Origin: Pseudovibrio axinellae
Lineage (GTDB): Bacteria > Pseudomonadota > Alphaproteobacteria > Rhizobiales > Stappiaceae
Direction: 5' to 3'
Assembly (NCBI RefSeq): GCF_900110875.1
Contig: NZ_FOFM01000002.1
Location: 558,001-622,000 of the forward strand
Length of the DNA stretch: 64,000 nt
Of this stretch, positions 9,966 to 18,423 are shown piece after piece. Positions within the stretch are counted from its first letter, which is position 1; each line of letters begins with the position of its first letter. The notes under the pieces were generated by a model. That model searched no databases, was not told where the DNA came from, and saw nothing but the letters and a program-made list of their open reading frames with translations. The position numbers and the translations under genes are program-made.

Positions 9966-10370
9966 ATGATTGGTCTAGTTCTTGTCACCCATGGCCGGTT
10001 GGCAGAAGAGTTCAAATCGGCTCTTGAGCATGTTGTAGGTCCTCAGGACCGGGTAGCAACCATCTGCATTGGCCCAGATGACGATATGGAACAGCGTCGT
10101 CAGGATATCCTGCGTTCTGTTGAAGCAGTCAACGACGGCGCCGGTGTCGTCCTTCTTACCGATATGTTTGGTGGTACACCTTCTAACCTAGCGATTTCCG
10201 TTATGGATGGAGGTAGCGTAGAAGTCGTCGCTGGTGTAAACCTGCCGATGCTTATCAAACTTGCAAGCGTGCGAAACGAAAAGTCGCTTGCTGACGCGGT
10301 AGAAGAAGCCCGCAGCGCAGGACAGAAGTACATCTCAGTAGCTTCACAGGTCCTGTCCGGGCAAGGCTAA
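9966..10370 (+). CDS. PTS EIIA component, mannose family
   Basis: The 134-residue protein is a complete EIIA-Man fold: MIGLVLVTHGRLAEE with the phosphorylated His9, VVLLTDMFGGTPSNLA, and NLPMLIKLA. It accepts phosphate from HPr. Alphaproteobacteria often have this EIIA without any mannose permease, and no EIIB/EIIC gene is present here, so a regulatory role is more likely than sugar transport. HPr follows six bases later. Confidence 0.92.
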   Translation: MIGLVLVTHGRLAEEFKSALEHVVGPQDRVATICIGPDDDMEQRRQDILRSVEAVNDGAGVVLLTDMFGGTPSNLAISVMDGGSVEVVAGVNLPMLIKLASVRNEKSLADAVEEARSAGQKYISVASQVLSGQG

Positions 10371-10376
10371 AAAAAT

Positions 10377-10661
10377 ATGGATGAGTGCACAGTGCTGGCA
10401 CGTGATTTAACCATCGTGAACACCCGTGGTTTACACGCGCGTGCCTCAGCCAAGCTTGTGAAGCTGGTTGAGACATTTGATGCGGACGTAAAAGTTTCCA
10501 AGGACGGGCAGACAGTTGGTGGGACCTCCATCATGGGGCTCATGATGCTTGCTGCCAGTCTAGGCTGCTCCATTCATGTTGTCATAACCGGCAACCAGAG
10601 AGAGGAGGCGCTTTGTGCGATCACTGATCTGGTTGAGGATGGTTTCGGCGAAAGAGATTAA
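10377..10661 (+). CDS. ptsH: Phosphocarrier protein HPr
   Basis: The 94-residue protein has the HPr active site NTRGLHARASAK with phosphoacceptor His20 and the regulatory site GGTSIMGLMML with Ser51, the residue that HprK modifies. HPr passes phosphate from enzyme I to EIIA proteins. Enzyme I (ptsP) is not in the window; the partners in sight are HprK, EIIA-Man and, 35 kb away, PtsN. The start ATG lies six bases after the EIIA stop. Confidence 0.93.
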   Translation: MDECTVLARDLTIVNTRGLHARASAKLVKLVETFDADVKVSKDGQTVGGTSIMGLMMLAASLGCSIHVVITGNQREEALCAITDLVEDGFGERD

Positions 10662-10687
10662 ATAAAGTCCAGTTGTTAAAGGCATCA

Positions 10688-11140
10688 ATGAAAAAGCGCC
10701 CCGCTTCTCGGTTATTGGTTCTCGATCCTGATAAACGGATTCTGCTCTTCAATTTCACGTTCGACACAGGTCCTCTTGCTGGGTGCGATTATTGGGCGAC
10801 TGTTGGTGGTGGTCTGGAAGACGGCGAAACCCATGAGGAGGCCGCCCGCAGAGAGCTGCTGGAAGAGACTGGCATCTCAGCCCCCATTGGAGAAAAGATC
10901 CATATTAGAACAGTCCGATTCCAACTGCCGTCCGGCGAGATGGTTGAGGCCGAAGAGCATTACTTTTTAGTCGCCAGCCCTCACAGCGATATTGACTACT
11001 CCCGGCATACAGAGCTGGAGACGCAAGTTATGACGCGTCATAGATGGTGGACGCGTGAGGAACTTCGCTTAACTCAAAAGACTGTGTTTCCTGAAAATAT
11101 CCTCGAAATTCTTGAGCCTTATCTGCATCACGGAACTTGA
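10688..11140 (+). CDS. NUDIX hydrolase
   Basis: The 150-residue protein has a perfect Nudix box at about residue 45, GGLEDGETHEEAARRELLEETGI written here as GGLEDGETHEEAARR plus ELLEETGI, with the catalytic Glu residues. N-terminal KKRPASRLLVLDPDKRILLFNF is typical of house-cleaning Nudix proteins. The substrate cannot be told from sequence. The ATG at 10688 has an AAAGG site before it; a TTG at 10673 is an alternative. The stop codon runs into a very long hairpin. Confidence 0.85.
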   Translation: MKKRPASRLLVLDPDKRILLFNFTFDTGPLAGCDYWATVGGGLEDGETHEEAARRELLEETGISAPIGEKIHIRTVRFQLPSGEMVEAEEHYFLVASPHSDIDYSRHTELETQVMTRHRWWTREELRLTQKTVFPENILEILEPYLHHGT

Positions 11141-11205
11141 GGCAAAGCAGAAAGCAATAAAGATATAAAGGTTTCTTTATATCTTTATTGCTTTCTGCTT
11201 TGCCT
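11140..11205. repeat. 31-bp perfect inverted repeat (hairpin)
   Basis: The left arm 11140-11170 and right arm 11175-11205 are exact reverse complements over 31 bases, with a four-base GTTT spacer. The arms are AT-rich in the middle (AAAGATATAAAG) and GC-richer at the base (GGCAAAGCAG). The left arm begins with the last base of the NUDIX stop codon. No T-run follows on either strand, so it is not a standard intrinsic terminator. It lies between the NUDIX gene and ahcY. Confidence 0.9.
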
Positions 11206-11231
11206 GTGATGTATAACAGCATACAGCGAAC

Positions 11232-11251
11232 GTGCGCGGTGTGTTGCGCAC
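11232..11251 (+). other. Small hairpin in the ahcY leader
   Basis: GTGCGC and GCGCAC pair across eight bases, about 50 bases upstream of the ahcY start. It lies in the likely 5' untranslated region. I could not match it to a known SAH or SAM riboswitch consensus. Confidence 0.4.
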
Positions 11252-11300
11252 TTCTACTATGCGGGAGGGGACTATGGGCCTAGGCATTCAGGAAGATTTG

Positions 11301-12701
11301 ATGACTGCATCCAAAGATTACTACGTCAAAGACATTTCACTTGCAGAGTGGGGTCGCACTGAAATTGAAATTGCTGAAACAGAGATGCCGGGCCTGATGG
11401 CTTGTCGTGAAGAATTTGGCACGAGCAAGCCTCTGAGAGGTGCTCGAATCGCTGGCTCCCTGCACATGACAATTCAGACAGCCGTTCTTATTGAAACTCT
11501 GGTTGCACTTGGTGCAGAAGTGCGCTGGGCATCTTGCAATATCTTTTCGACGCAGGATCAGGCTGCAGCAGCAATTGCAGCTAAAGGCATTCCTGTTTTT
11601 GCTGAAAAAGGGGAAACCCTGGAAGAGTACTGGTCTTATGCTGATAAGATCTTCGATTGGGGAAATGGCGAAACCGCAAACCTCATTTTAGATGATGGTG
11701 GTGATGCAACCCTAATGATTCTTCTTGGTGCAAAGGCTGAGAAAGACCCATCTATTCTCGATAAGCCATCCAACGAAGAAGAAACGGCTCTCTTTGCGAC
11801 AATCAAACGTCGCCTTGAAAAAGAGCCTGGCTATTATTCCAAGGTTAAAGCCAACATCAATGGTGTCTCTGAAGAGACAACTACGGGTGTCATGCGTCTA
11901 TATGAAATGCAGAAGAAGGGTGACCTTCCATTCCCTGCAATCAATGTGAACGACTCTGTGACCAAATCCAAGTTCGACAACCGCTACGGCTGCCGTGAAT
12001 CACTGGTTGATGGAATTCGGCGCGGCACTGATGTGATGATGGCTGGCAAAGTGGCTGTGGTCGCTGGATATGGCGACGTTGGTAAAGGCTCTGCGCAATC
12101 GCTAAACGGCGCTGGTGCTCGTGTGATCGTGACGGAAATAGACCCTATTTGTGCGCTTCAGGCAGCAATGGATGGTTACGAAGTTAAGACCATGGAGCAG
12201 GCCATCGGTGAGGGCGATATCTTCGTTACCACTACCGGAAACAAAGACGTTATCACAGCTGACCACATGCGTGACATGAAGGACATGGCAATCGTCTGTA
12301 ACATTGGGCACTTTGACAATGAAATTCAGGTTGCTGCTCTGCGTAATTACAAATGGCGGAACGTAAAACCTCAGGTCGACATGATCGAGTACCCGGATGG
12401 CAAGCGCTTGATACTTCTCTCCGAAGGCCGTCTGGTGAACCTTGGCAACGCAACGGGTCATCCGTCCTTCGTTATGTCTGCCAGCTTCACCAATCAGGTT
12501 CTTGCGCAGATCGAACTACATACCAAAAACGAGAACTATGAGAACGAAGTCTATGTGCTGCCGAAGCATTTAGATGAGAAGGTCGCACGTTTACACTTAG
12601 CCAAGCTAGGCGCGACATTGAGTGAGTTGACCGACGCTCAGGCCGGTTACCTCGGCATTGATAAGACCGGCCCATTCAAGGCTGAGCACTACAAGTATTG
12701 A
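11301..12701 (+). CDS. ahcY: Adenosylhomocysteinase
   Basis: The enzyme splits S-adenosylhomocysteine to homocysteine and adenosine and keeps methylation reactions running. Visible motifs are [37 protein letters not shown] in two halves, the NAD-binding [15 protein letters not shown], and the C-terminal [16 protein letters not shown]. The ATG at 11301 follows AGGAAG and gives 466 residues, the usual length in Alphaproteobacteria; upstream ATG codons at 11259 and 11274 would add unaligned residues. The sequence starting [17 protein letters not shown] is a typical N-terminus. Confidence 0.96.
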   Translation: MTASKDYYVKDISLAEWGRTEIEIAETEMPGLMACREEFGTSKPLRGARIAGSLHMTIQTAVLIETLVALGAEVRWASCNIFSTQDQAAAAIAAKGIPVFAEKGETLEEYWSYADKIFDWGNGETANLILDDGGDATLMILLGAKAEKDPSILDKPSNEEETALFATIKRRLEKEPGYYSKVKANINGVSEETTTGVMRLYEMQKKGDLPFPAINVNDSVTKSKFDNRYGCRESLVDGIRRGTDVMMAGKVAVVAGYGDVGKGSAQSLNGAGARVIVTEIDPICALQAAMDGYEVKTMEQAIGEGDIFVTTTGNKDVITADHMRDMKDMAIVCNIGHFDNEIQVAALRNYKWRNVKPQVDMIEYPDGKRLILLSEGRLVNLGNATGHPSFVMSASFTNQVLAQIELHTKNENYENEVYVLPKHLDEKVARLHLAKLGATLSELTDAQAGYLGIDKTGPFKAEHYKY

Positions 12702-12721
12702 TTCCATATGAATTGATATAG

Positions 12722-12816
12722 CTGTTAATGCTGAGGCACTTAGCGTTAACAGGTCAGTGAAATCTAAAGGGTCCGACAAACTCAATTTCTATATATTGGG
12801 GGTGGGTTTGTCGGAC
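12722..12816 (+). repeat. Two hairpins downstream of ahcY
   Basis: A first imperfect stem (GTTAATGCT / AGCGTTAAC, one wobble) spans 12723-12750. A second, perfect 11-pair stem GTCCGACAAAC / GTTTGTCGGAC spans 12771-12816 around a 24-base loop. They occupy the 318-base gap between ahcY and divL. No T-run follows the second stem, so factor-independent termination is doubtful, but mRNA-end protection of ahcY is possible. The rest of the gap shows nothing else except the divL leader. Confidence 0.55.
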
Positions 12817-13019
12817 TTACTACAGATTGTAGTGGATGATTATTTCGCCCACAGAATTTGTTTACTTTTTGTAAAGATCCTCTTCTTCCAAAAAATCAAT
12901 CAGGTTATGTTGATTATCGAATCAGTCGTTCTCTTAGACAGTTGAGCGACTTATTCGTGATTCGTGACACCAGTGCGGTGTGTGGCACGAGTCTGAGGCG
13001 GCGAAGAAAGGGGCACAAC

Positions 13020-15536
13020 ATGCCAGCATTCTGGCATAAACACACGCGCGTGAGCGCGCTGTGGCGCAAGAGGTTCCGGCTATTGCTGAACTTGCTCGGC
13101 GTTGCTGTGTTCGCTTTGTTTGGTGCTGCTGGGTTCTCTCAGGCGATGGATATTCTTCCCTCTCTTTCTGGTCATTCAGTTGATGCCTTCAAGGTTGTCT
13201 GGGTCGCGGCAACGGCTGGGATCGCTTTGTATGCTGTTGCTGCCTCCGTTTTGCTCGTGCTCATTCGACGAAGCGATGCACTGTCCATTTTGCAATTACG
13301 CCAAGACCGTGCGGATGCGATGGCACGCATCGACCGCTTGGAAAGTTTACTGGAGACGGAAGACAGCCTGCTGCTGGTCTGGGATGGTGACGGTAAACTC
13401 CCGGGTGTTGCAGGGCACTTGCCAGAAAATCTTGAACTCCCAGGTGGCCTCTCGCAGTTGGTGGAGTTTGAAACTTGGCTGGACGTGAAATCGGCAGAGG
13501 CATTACGTGCGTTCCTTGAGCATTTGCGCGGTCATGGCGAGGTGTTTCGGTTAACCTTAACAACCACTGACGGTGTCTATCTGGAGGCGTCTGGCCACAC
13601 CGCGGGTGGATTGGCCGTCTTGCGCCTTCGAGATCTTTCGGGTGATCGCCAGCTTGGTGCGCGCCTCGCTGAGCAGAATAAGGAGCTGCGGGAGCAGATT
13701 TCCTCGCTTCACAGCTTGCTGGATGCTTTGCCAGGCCCGGCATGGCAGCGTGATAATCATGGTAAGCTGGTTTGGGTCAATTCAGCATATGTGGATGCAG
13801 TTGAATCCGAAAGCACTCGCTCTGTGGTTGAGGAACAGGTTGAGCTTCTGGAAGCTAAGGGCCGCAACAAGCTCAATATGATGCGCCAGACTGACGGTGT
13901 TTATCATTCGCCAATGCCGGTCGTAGCAGCTGGTGAACGACGCGTGTTTGAGCTGACGGATGTGAATTCTGAGCACGGGAACGCAGGCTTGGCTCAGGAT
14001 ATCTCGGAGCTTGAGCGCGTACAGGGACAGCTCCGTCGCACGCTGAAGTCTCATACCCGTACACTGGACCAGCTCCAGACGCCTGTTGCCGTGTTTGGTG
14101 CGGATCACCGTCTCCAGTTCTACAATGCAGCCTACCGCTCTTTATGGGATATCGACCAGAGCTTCCTGGAAAGTAAACCGGAAGAGGAAGAACTCCTTGA
14201 TTCCCTTCGCGCTGCCCGCAAACTTCCAGAACAGACCGACTATCGTAGCTGGAGAGCCAAGCATCTGGAATGTTACCATGCCTTAGATGCTCAGGCGTAC
14301 TGGTGGCATTTGCCTGACGAGCGCACTTTGCGCGTGATTGCCAGCCCGCATCCGCAGGGTGGTGTGACCTACTTCTACGAGAACGTCACAGAGCAGCTCG
14401 ATTTGGAAAGCCGCTTTAATGCGCTCACAAGGGTACAGCGTGAGACGCTTGATCACCTCACCGAAGCTGTCGCTGTGTTTGGTTCTAACGGTCGTATGCG
14501 CCTCTCCAACCCGGCCTTTGCTGAGGTCTGGAGCCTTTCTGAGGAGTTCTTGGAAGCCGAGCCGCATATTAATGAGCTGCTCGAGAACTGCAAAGAACTG
14601 ATAGGAGACTCTGATAGTTGGCAGGAGCTTGCCCGAGGTGTGACAGGCTTGTCTGACAACAGAACCAGCGTATCTGGTCGGATGGAGCGTATTAACGGGT
14701 CAGTCATTGATTACGTGACTGTACCGCTGCCAGATGGCGGAACGCTGCTCACCTTTGTGAATGTGACCGACACTGTCAATGTCGAGCGCGCGCTGCATGC
14801 AAGCAATGAAGCGCTTCAAGAAGCTGATCAGCTTAAGAACGCCTTTATTCAGCATGTGTCTTACGAGCTGAGGTCACCTCTCACAACGATTATCGGTTTT
14901 GCCCAACTGCTTGGAGATGCCAAGTTTGGAGACCTTTCTCCAAAGCAGGAAGAATATACCGATTACATCCTGTCCTCCTCCTCTGCACTGCTACACATTA
15001 TCAATGATATTCTCGACCTTGCGACGGTTGACGCTGGTATCATGGAGCTTGAGATATCCGAGGTTGATGTTGCAAAAACCGTATCTGAAGCTGTTGAAGG
15101 CCTGAAAGACCGTCTGGTTGAATCCGATATTACGCTGCGCATGCACATGCCGGAAGATATCGGGGTTCTGAAGGCGGATGAGCGCCGGCTTCGTCAGGTC
15201 TTGTTTAACTTGCTTTCCAATGCAATTGGCTACTCCGACAAAGGTGGTCTGATCGATGTCAGCTGTCAGCGAGAAGAAAAACAAATCCGCTTCCAGATTA
15301 AGGATCACGGTGCTGGGATTCCTCAGGAGATGCTGGATCAAGTCTTCTCACGTTTCGTAGGCCGTGGTGCCGGCGGAAGCCGTCAAGGTGTTGGCCTTGG
15401 ATTGTCTATCGTTAAGAGCTTTGTTGAGCTGCATGGCGGCAAAGTGGATATCTCTTCGATGGAAGGGCAGGGAACTGCGGTTGACTGCACTTTCCCATTT
15501 GAGCCGCAATTTAACTCCCTAGAAGCGGCAGAATAA
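13020..15536 (+). CDS. divL: DivL-like PAS-domain sensor kinase with Tyr in the H-box
   Basis: The 838-residue protein has two N-terminal membrane segments (about 21-40 and 59-82), three PAS-like repeats starting near 228, 348 and 477, then HisKA and ATPase domains. The H-box reads HVSYELRSPLTTIIGF: Tyr615 replaces the phosphoacceptor His. That substitution is the hallmark of DivL, which in Caulobacter binds DivK and tunes CckA and CtrA. The ATP-binding domain looks intact (NLLSNAIGYS, DHGAGIP, GVGLGLSIVKSF). The ATG at 13020 follows AAAGGGG. Its place between ahcY and tsaE is typical for the order; the DivL call rests mainly on Tyr and architecture. Confidence 0.82.
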   Translation: MPAFWHKHTRVSALWRKRFRLLLNLLGVAVFALFGAAGFSQAMDILPSLSGHSVDAFKVVWVAATAGIALYAVAASVLLVLIRRSDALSILQLRQDRADAMARIDRLESLLETEDSLLLVWDGDGKLPGVAGHLPENLELPGGLSQLVEFETWLDVKSAEALRAFLEHLRGHGEVFRLTLTTTDGVYLEASGHTAGGLAVLRLRDLSGDRQLGARLAEQNKELREQISSLHSLLDALPGPAWQRDNHGKLVWVNSAYVDAVESESTRSVVEEQVELLEAKGRNKLNMMRQTDGVYHSPMPVVAAGERRVFELTDVNSEHGNAGLAQDISELERVQGQLRRTLKSHTRTLDQLQTPVAVFGADHRLQFYNAAYRSLWDIDQSFLESKPEEEELLDSLRAARKLPEQTDYRSWRAKHLECYHALDAQAYWWHLPDERTLRVIASPHPQGGVTYFYENVTEQLDLESRFNALTRVQRETLDHLTEAVAVFGSNGRMRLSNPAFAEVWSLSEEFLEAEPHINELLENCKELIGDSDSWQELARGVTGLSDNRTSVSGRMERINGSVIDYVTVPLPDGGTLLTFVNVTDTVNVERALHASNEALQEADQLKNAFIQHVSYELRSPLTTIIGFAQLLGDAKFGDLSPKQEEYTDYILSSSSALLHIINDILDLATVDAGIMELEISEVDVAKTVSEAVEGLKDRLVESDITLRMHMPEDIGVLKADERRLRQVLFNLLSNAIGYSDKGGLIDVSCQREEKQIRFQIKDHGAGIPQEMLDQVFSRFVGRGAGGSRQGVGLGLSIVKSFVELHGGKVDISSMEGQGTAVDCTFPFEPQFNSLEAAE

Positions 15537-15662
15537 CTCCTCCTTCAGTTTTCAGATAGATAAATGTGTTGGGGGCTTGAGTTCCCTTGCTGGTTTTGGC
15601 AAGTGCTTAGGCTTGAGGAAACACGGGCGCTGTTTGCGTTCTGTCAGTGTTAAGGGCATGGC

Positions 15663-17174
15663 ATGAAAGTACTTCTCGAAAATCAGGCCGCAACTGAACT
15701 TTTCGCGGCAGATTTGGCCGAACTTCTGAAAGAGGGAGATGTGCTGGCTCTTTCGGGTGACCTTGGCACAGGAAAGTCTACGTTGAGCCGGGCTCTGCTG
15801 CGCCACTTGGCTGCTGATCCGGACCTGGAAGTACCAAGCCCTACGTTCACGCTCGTGCAAACCTATGAATTGCCCAGAATGTCTGTCGCGCATTTTGACC
15901 TTTACCGAATTGAAGAACCTGAAGAGCTGGAGGAACTCGGTCTTGATGAGTATCTGGAAACAGGCGTAGCGCTCATTGAGTGGCCAGAAATGGGCGATAA
16001 AACCTATTGGCCGGAAGCCTTGGATCTGAAGCTGACAGAAGGCACCAAGCCGGACAGCCGTGAAATTACCCTCACAGCGAACTGTGAGAGCTGGAAGAAC
16101 CGCCTTGAGCGTCTAAATGCCCGCCGCGCTCTTCTGGCCAAAGCCGGGTGGATCGACGCAGCGCGCGAGCATGTTCAAGGTGATGCATCCAGCCGCACGT
16201 ATTTTCGCCTTCACAAAAACGGTGAGACTATCGTCTTTATGGATAGTCCCCCTACAGGGCCAGAGCCGCTGCTGGCCTCGGGTAAAACCTACGGTGAGAC
16301 CGTACACCGTGCAAGAGATATCACCGCATTCATCGCCGTTGGTAAGGCGTTGGCAGACCACGGCTTTCGAGTAGCTGAACGTGTTGCAGTAGATGCCGAC
16401 AACGGACTGGCTCTCCTGGAGGACCTTGGAGACCACACCATTGCTGAAAACGACGAAGCGGTAACCGAACGTTATGAGCTGGCCATTGATGAACTTGCCA
16501 AACTGCATGGGTGTAAATGGGAGCCGGAGCTGGAGTGTGATGGAAAAACGCACCAGTTAAAGCAATGCGACTTTGAGGTCCTGATCACGGAAGCGGAGCT
16601 CTACTTGCAATGGTATTTGCCGCATGCCAGCTCAGAGCCTGTGACACAGCAAATGAGCGATGAGTATGTTGCAGCTTGGAAAGAGCTGCTGGCGCCTGTT
16701 CTCCAAACTGAGCAAACCCTGCTGCTGAGGGATTATCATAGCCCGAATATCATGTGGTTGTCAGAAGAGACAGGCCTCAATAAGCTAGGATTAATTGACT
16801 ACCAAGATGCAATGATAGGCCCTGCGGCTTATGATGTTGCCTCGCTTGTTTATGATGCTCGCGTGGATATGTCAGCAGAGTTGCAGGAACATTTGCTTCA
16901 ACGATATTGCAACTTGGCAACAAAGCATAAACATATTTTTGATGAAATAGAGTTTCGCAAGGCGGTTGCAATCCTGTCGCTGCAGCGAAATACGAAAATA
17001 CTCGGGGCTTTCGTGCGGCTTGATAAGCAGTTCGGAAAACCTAAATATAAAGAGATGCTCCCTCGGATCCGCAATTATGTGCGGAGATGCTTTGACCTCC
17101 TGGGGGATGTGAAACTCAAGAAATCGTACAAAGTCATACTCACCTCAAATGAAACGAGGCAAAGTGACTCCTGA
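15663..17174 (+). CDS. tsaE: Bifunctional TsaE / AmgK-like sugar kinase fusion
   Basis: Residues 1-145 are TsaE, the ATPase that drives threonylcarbamoyl-adenosine (t6A37) synthesis in tRNA, with P-loop SGDLGTGKST at 31-40 and VPSPTFTLVQTYE. Residues from about 150 to 503 are an aminoglycoside phosphotransferase-like kinase with GDASSRTYFRL, the catalytic loop LLRDYHSPNIMWL near 355 and LIDYQDAMIGPAAYDVASL. The kinase resembles AmgK, which phosphorylates N-acetylmuramate/N-acetylglucosamine at C1 for cell-wall recycling. The next gene is MurU-like, the following step. Such fusions are known in Alphaproteobacteria. The functional link between tRNA modification and cell-wall recycling is unclear. 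Confidence 0.88.
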   Translation: MKVLLENQAATELFAADLAELLKEGDVLALSGDLGTGKSTLSRALLRHLAADPDLEVPSPTFTLVQTYELPRMSVAHFDLYRIEEPEELEELGLDEYLETGVALIEWPEMGDKTYWPEALDLKLTEGTKPDSREITLTANCESWKNRLERLNARRALLAKAGWIDAAREHVQGDASSRTYFRLHKNGETIVFMDSPPTGPEPLLASGKTYGETVHRARDITAFIAVGKALADHGFRVAERVAVDADNGLALLEDLGDHTIAENDEAVTERYELAIDELAKLHGCKWEPELECDGKTHQLKQCDFEVLITEAELYLQWYLPHASSEPVTQQMSDEYVAAWKELLAPVLQTEQTLLLRDYHSPNIMWLSEETGLNKLGLIDYQDAMIGPAAYDVASLVYDARVDMSAELQEHLLQRYCNLATKHKHIFDEIEFRKAVAILSLQRNTKILGAFVRLDKQFGKPKYKEMLPRIRNYVRRCFDLLGDVKLKKSYKVILTSNETRQSDS

Positions 17175-17205
17175 AACAAGAGAACAAAACGACAGAGAAC
17201 ATTTG

Positions 17206-17940
17206 ATGCCTAAAGAAACCTCCTTCCACCCCAAAGCGGCTATGGTTTTGTCCGCAGGGTTGGGCAAGCGTATGCGGCCCCTTACAGCGACAACACCCAA
17301 ACCTCTGATCGAGGTTGACGGCAAGTCGATGTTGGCGCGAGCAGCATCTCGGCTGAAGGATGCTGGGCTCGAAACCTGCGTTGTGAATGTGCATTACCTG
17401 GCAGACCTTGTAGAAAGTCATGCACTAAAATTTGAAGGTTTGGATGTAAAAATCTCCGATGAAAGGGATGAACTTCTTGACACAGGTGGTGGCATTAAAA
17501 AAGCGCTGCCCATGCTTGGAACAGAACCGTTTATTCTGAAAAACTCCGATAGCTTCTGGCTTGAAGGGGTTAAACCCAATTTGGATCTTCTCGTGGAGAC
17601 ATGGGATGATAATACGATGGATATCCTTTTGTTGATGTCACCAACGGTGAATGCGGTTGGCTACAATGGCAAGGGGGACTTCCTGATGGGTGATGAAGGC
17701 AAGCTTGAGCGCCGTGACGAGCGCTCCGTAGCTCCCTACATTTACTCCGGGACTGCCATGATTCATCCTCGGCTGTTTAATGACACGCCGGAAGGCCCAT
17801 TCTCCCTTAACGTGCTCTTTGACAAAGCAATCGCGAGTGGACGCCTCCATGGCGTTGAAGGCGATGGCCTTTGGTTACACGTCGGCACGCCAGAAGGTCT
17901 GGATGACGCCGAGCAAGCCATTGCCAACAGCGCAAACTAA
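17206..17940 (+). CDS. murU: MurU-like nucleotidyltransferase (N-acetylmuramate-1-phosphate uridylyltransferase)
   Basis: The 244-residue protein has the sugar-nucleotidyltransferase signature VLSAGLGKRMRPLTATTPKPL at residues 14-34, read here as VLSAGLGKRMRPL then TATTPKPL. ETDGGI-type geometry appears as LLDTGGGIKKAL, and NSDSFW as metal site. With the AmgK-like kinase just upstream it should make UDP-MurNAc from recycled MurNAc, bypassing fosfomycin-sensitive MurA. ATG at 17206 is preferred; an ATG at 17149 would overlap the kinase gene by 26 bases and lacks a ribosome site. Confidence 0.83.
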   Translation: MPKETSFHPKAAMVLSAGLGKRMRPLTATTPKPLIEVDGKSMLARAASRLKDAGLETCVVNVHYLADLVESHALKFEGLDVKISDERDELLDTGGGIKKALPMLGTEPFILKNSDSFWLEGVKPNLDLLVETWDDNTMDILLLMSPTVNAVGYNGKGDFLMGDEGKLERRDERSVAPYIYSGTAMIHPRLFNDTPEGPFSLNVLFDKAIASGRLHGVEGDGLWLHVGTPEGLDDAEQAIANSAN

Positions 17941-18007
17941 AGCGCAAGCCGACAAGCTGGTTCAGTTGTAGGGCAAAAGCACGCAATTGAGTGATAGATA
18001 AAACGCT

Positions 18008-18042
18008 CGTAACAGGCCTGTACTATCAGCAGGCCTGTTACG
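18008..18042. repeat. 13-bp perfect inverted repeat
   Basis: CGTAACAGGCCTG (18008-18020) and CAGGCCTGTTACG (18030-18042) are exact reverse complements with a nine-base loop. It lies 68 bases after murU. It is followed by AAAAAA rather than T, so it does not end rightward transcription in the standard way; no leftward gene uses it either. Confidence 0.8.
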
Positions 18043-18060
18043 AAAAAAGCAGACCATTTG

Positions 18061-18071
18061 CCCCCCCCCCC
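18061..18071. repeat. Run of 11 C
   Basis: A homopolymer of eleven C lies 20 bases after the 13-bp inverted repeat, outside any supported gene. Such tracts can vary in length by slippage, or be an assembly weak point. Confidence 0.9.
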
Positions 18072-18153
18072 AGTAACCCATCTCAGAACGCCTCAATCAC
18101 CGCATGGGTTTCCATGCAGTGTGGTGGTTAGAGTTTGCCGCGAGGGCGGGAGT

Positions 18154-18236
18154 GGCAAGGTGAGCAGGCAATACCTGCGCTACTTGTTAAATATAATTCT
18201 TCGGCATTGGCTGAACACCTTGCCTGGGCGTTTTTG
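18154..18236 (+). ncRNA. Possible structured RNA
   Basis: GGCAAGGTG (18154-18162) pairs perfectly with CACCTTGCC (18216-18224) and encloses a smaller hairpin GCAGG / CCTGC, ending with GGGCGTTTTTG. The nested stems plus a short T-run look like a small RNA with a 3' end. No known family was recognised, and the five-T run is weak, so this is tentative. Confidence 0.3.
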
Positions 18237-18291
18237 TATGAAACAAGGTCATCCCCGACAGGCATTGTGAGTAAATAACTGTTTGTGACAG

Positions 18292-18423
18292 TTACCTACC
18301 AGTGCCGACACCCACCAGGTTGACCAGCTTCCGCTTGGCCTCTGCACTGTTGGCTTTCAAGGGGTGTTTCAACGAACCCGCCGAAAGATGCGTTACTTCT
18401 TCCAGTAGCTCCGCCCAGCTCAC
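18292..18423 (-). pseudogene. Coding-like fragment of 43 codons
   Basis: On the minus strand a frame from GTG at 18423 reads VSWAELLEEVTHLSAGSL, KHPLKANSAEAKRKLVNLVG and VGTGR before a stop. The composition (helical, Glu/Lys-rich) looks like real protein, but the frame is closed by a stop just upstream and there is no clear ribosome site. It may be the end of a decayed gene or a small protein. I do not recognise it. Confidence 0.3.

Noticed and set aside
11206-11300. SAH or SAM riboswitch in front of ahcY
   Set aside because: Only a small six-pair hairpin is present and I could not recognise the conserved core of any such riboswitch. A covariance-model search would decide.
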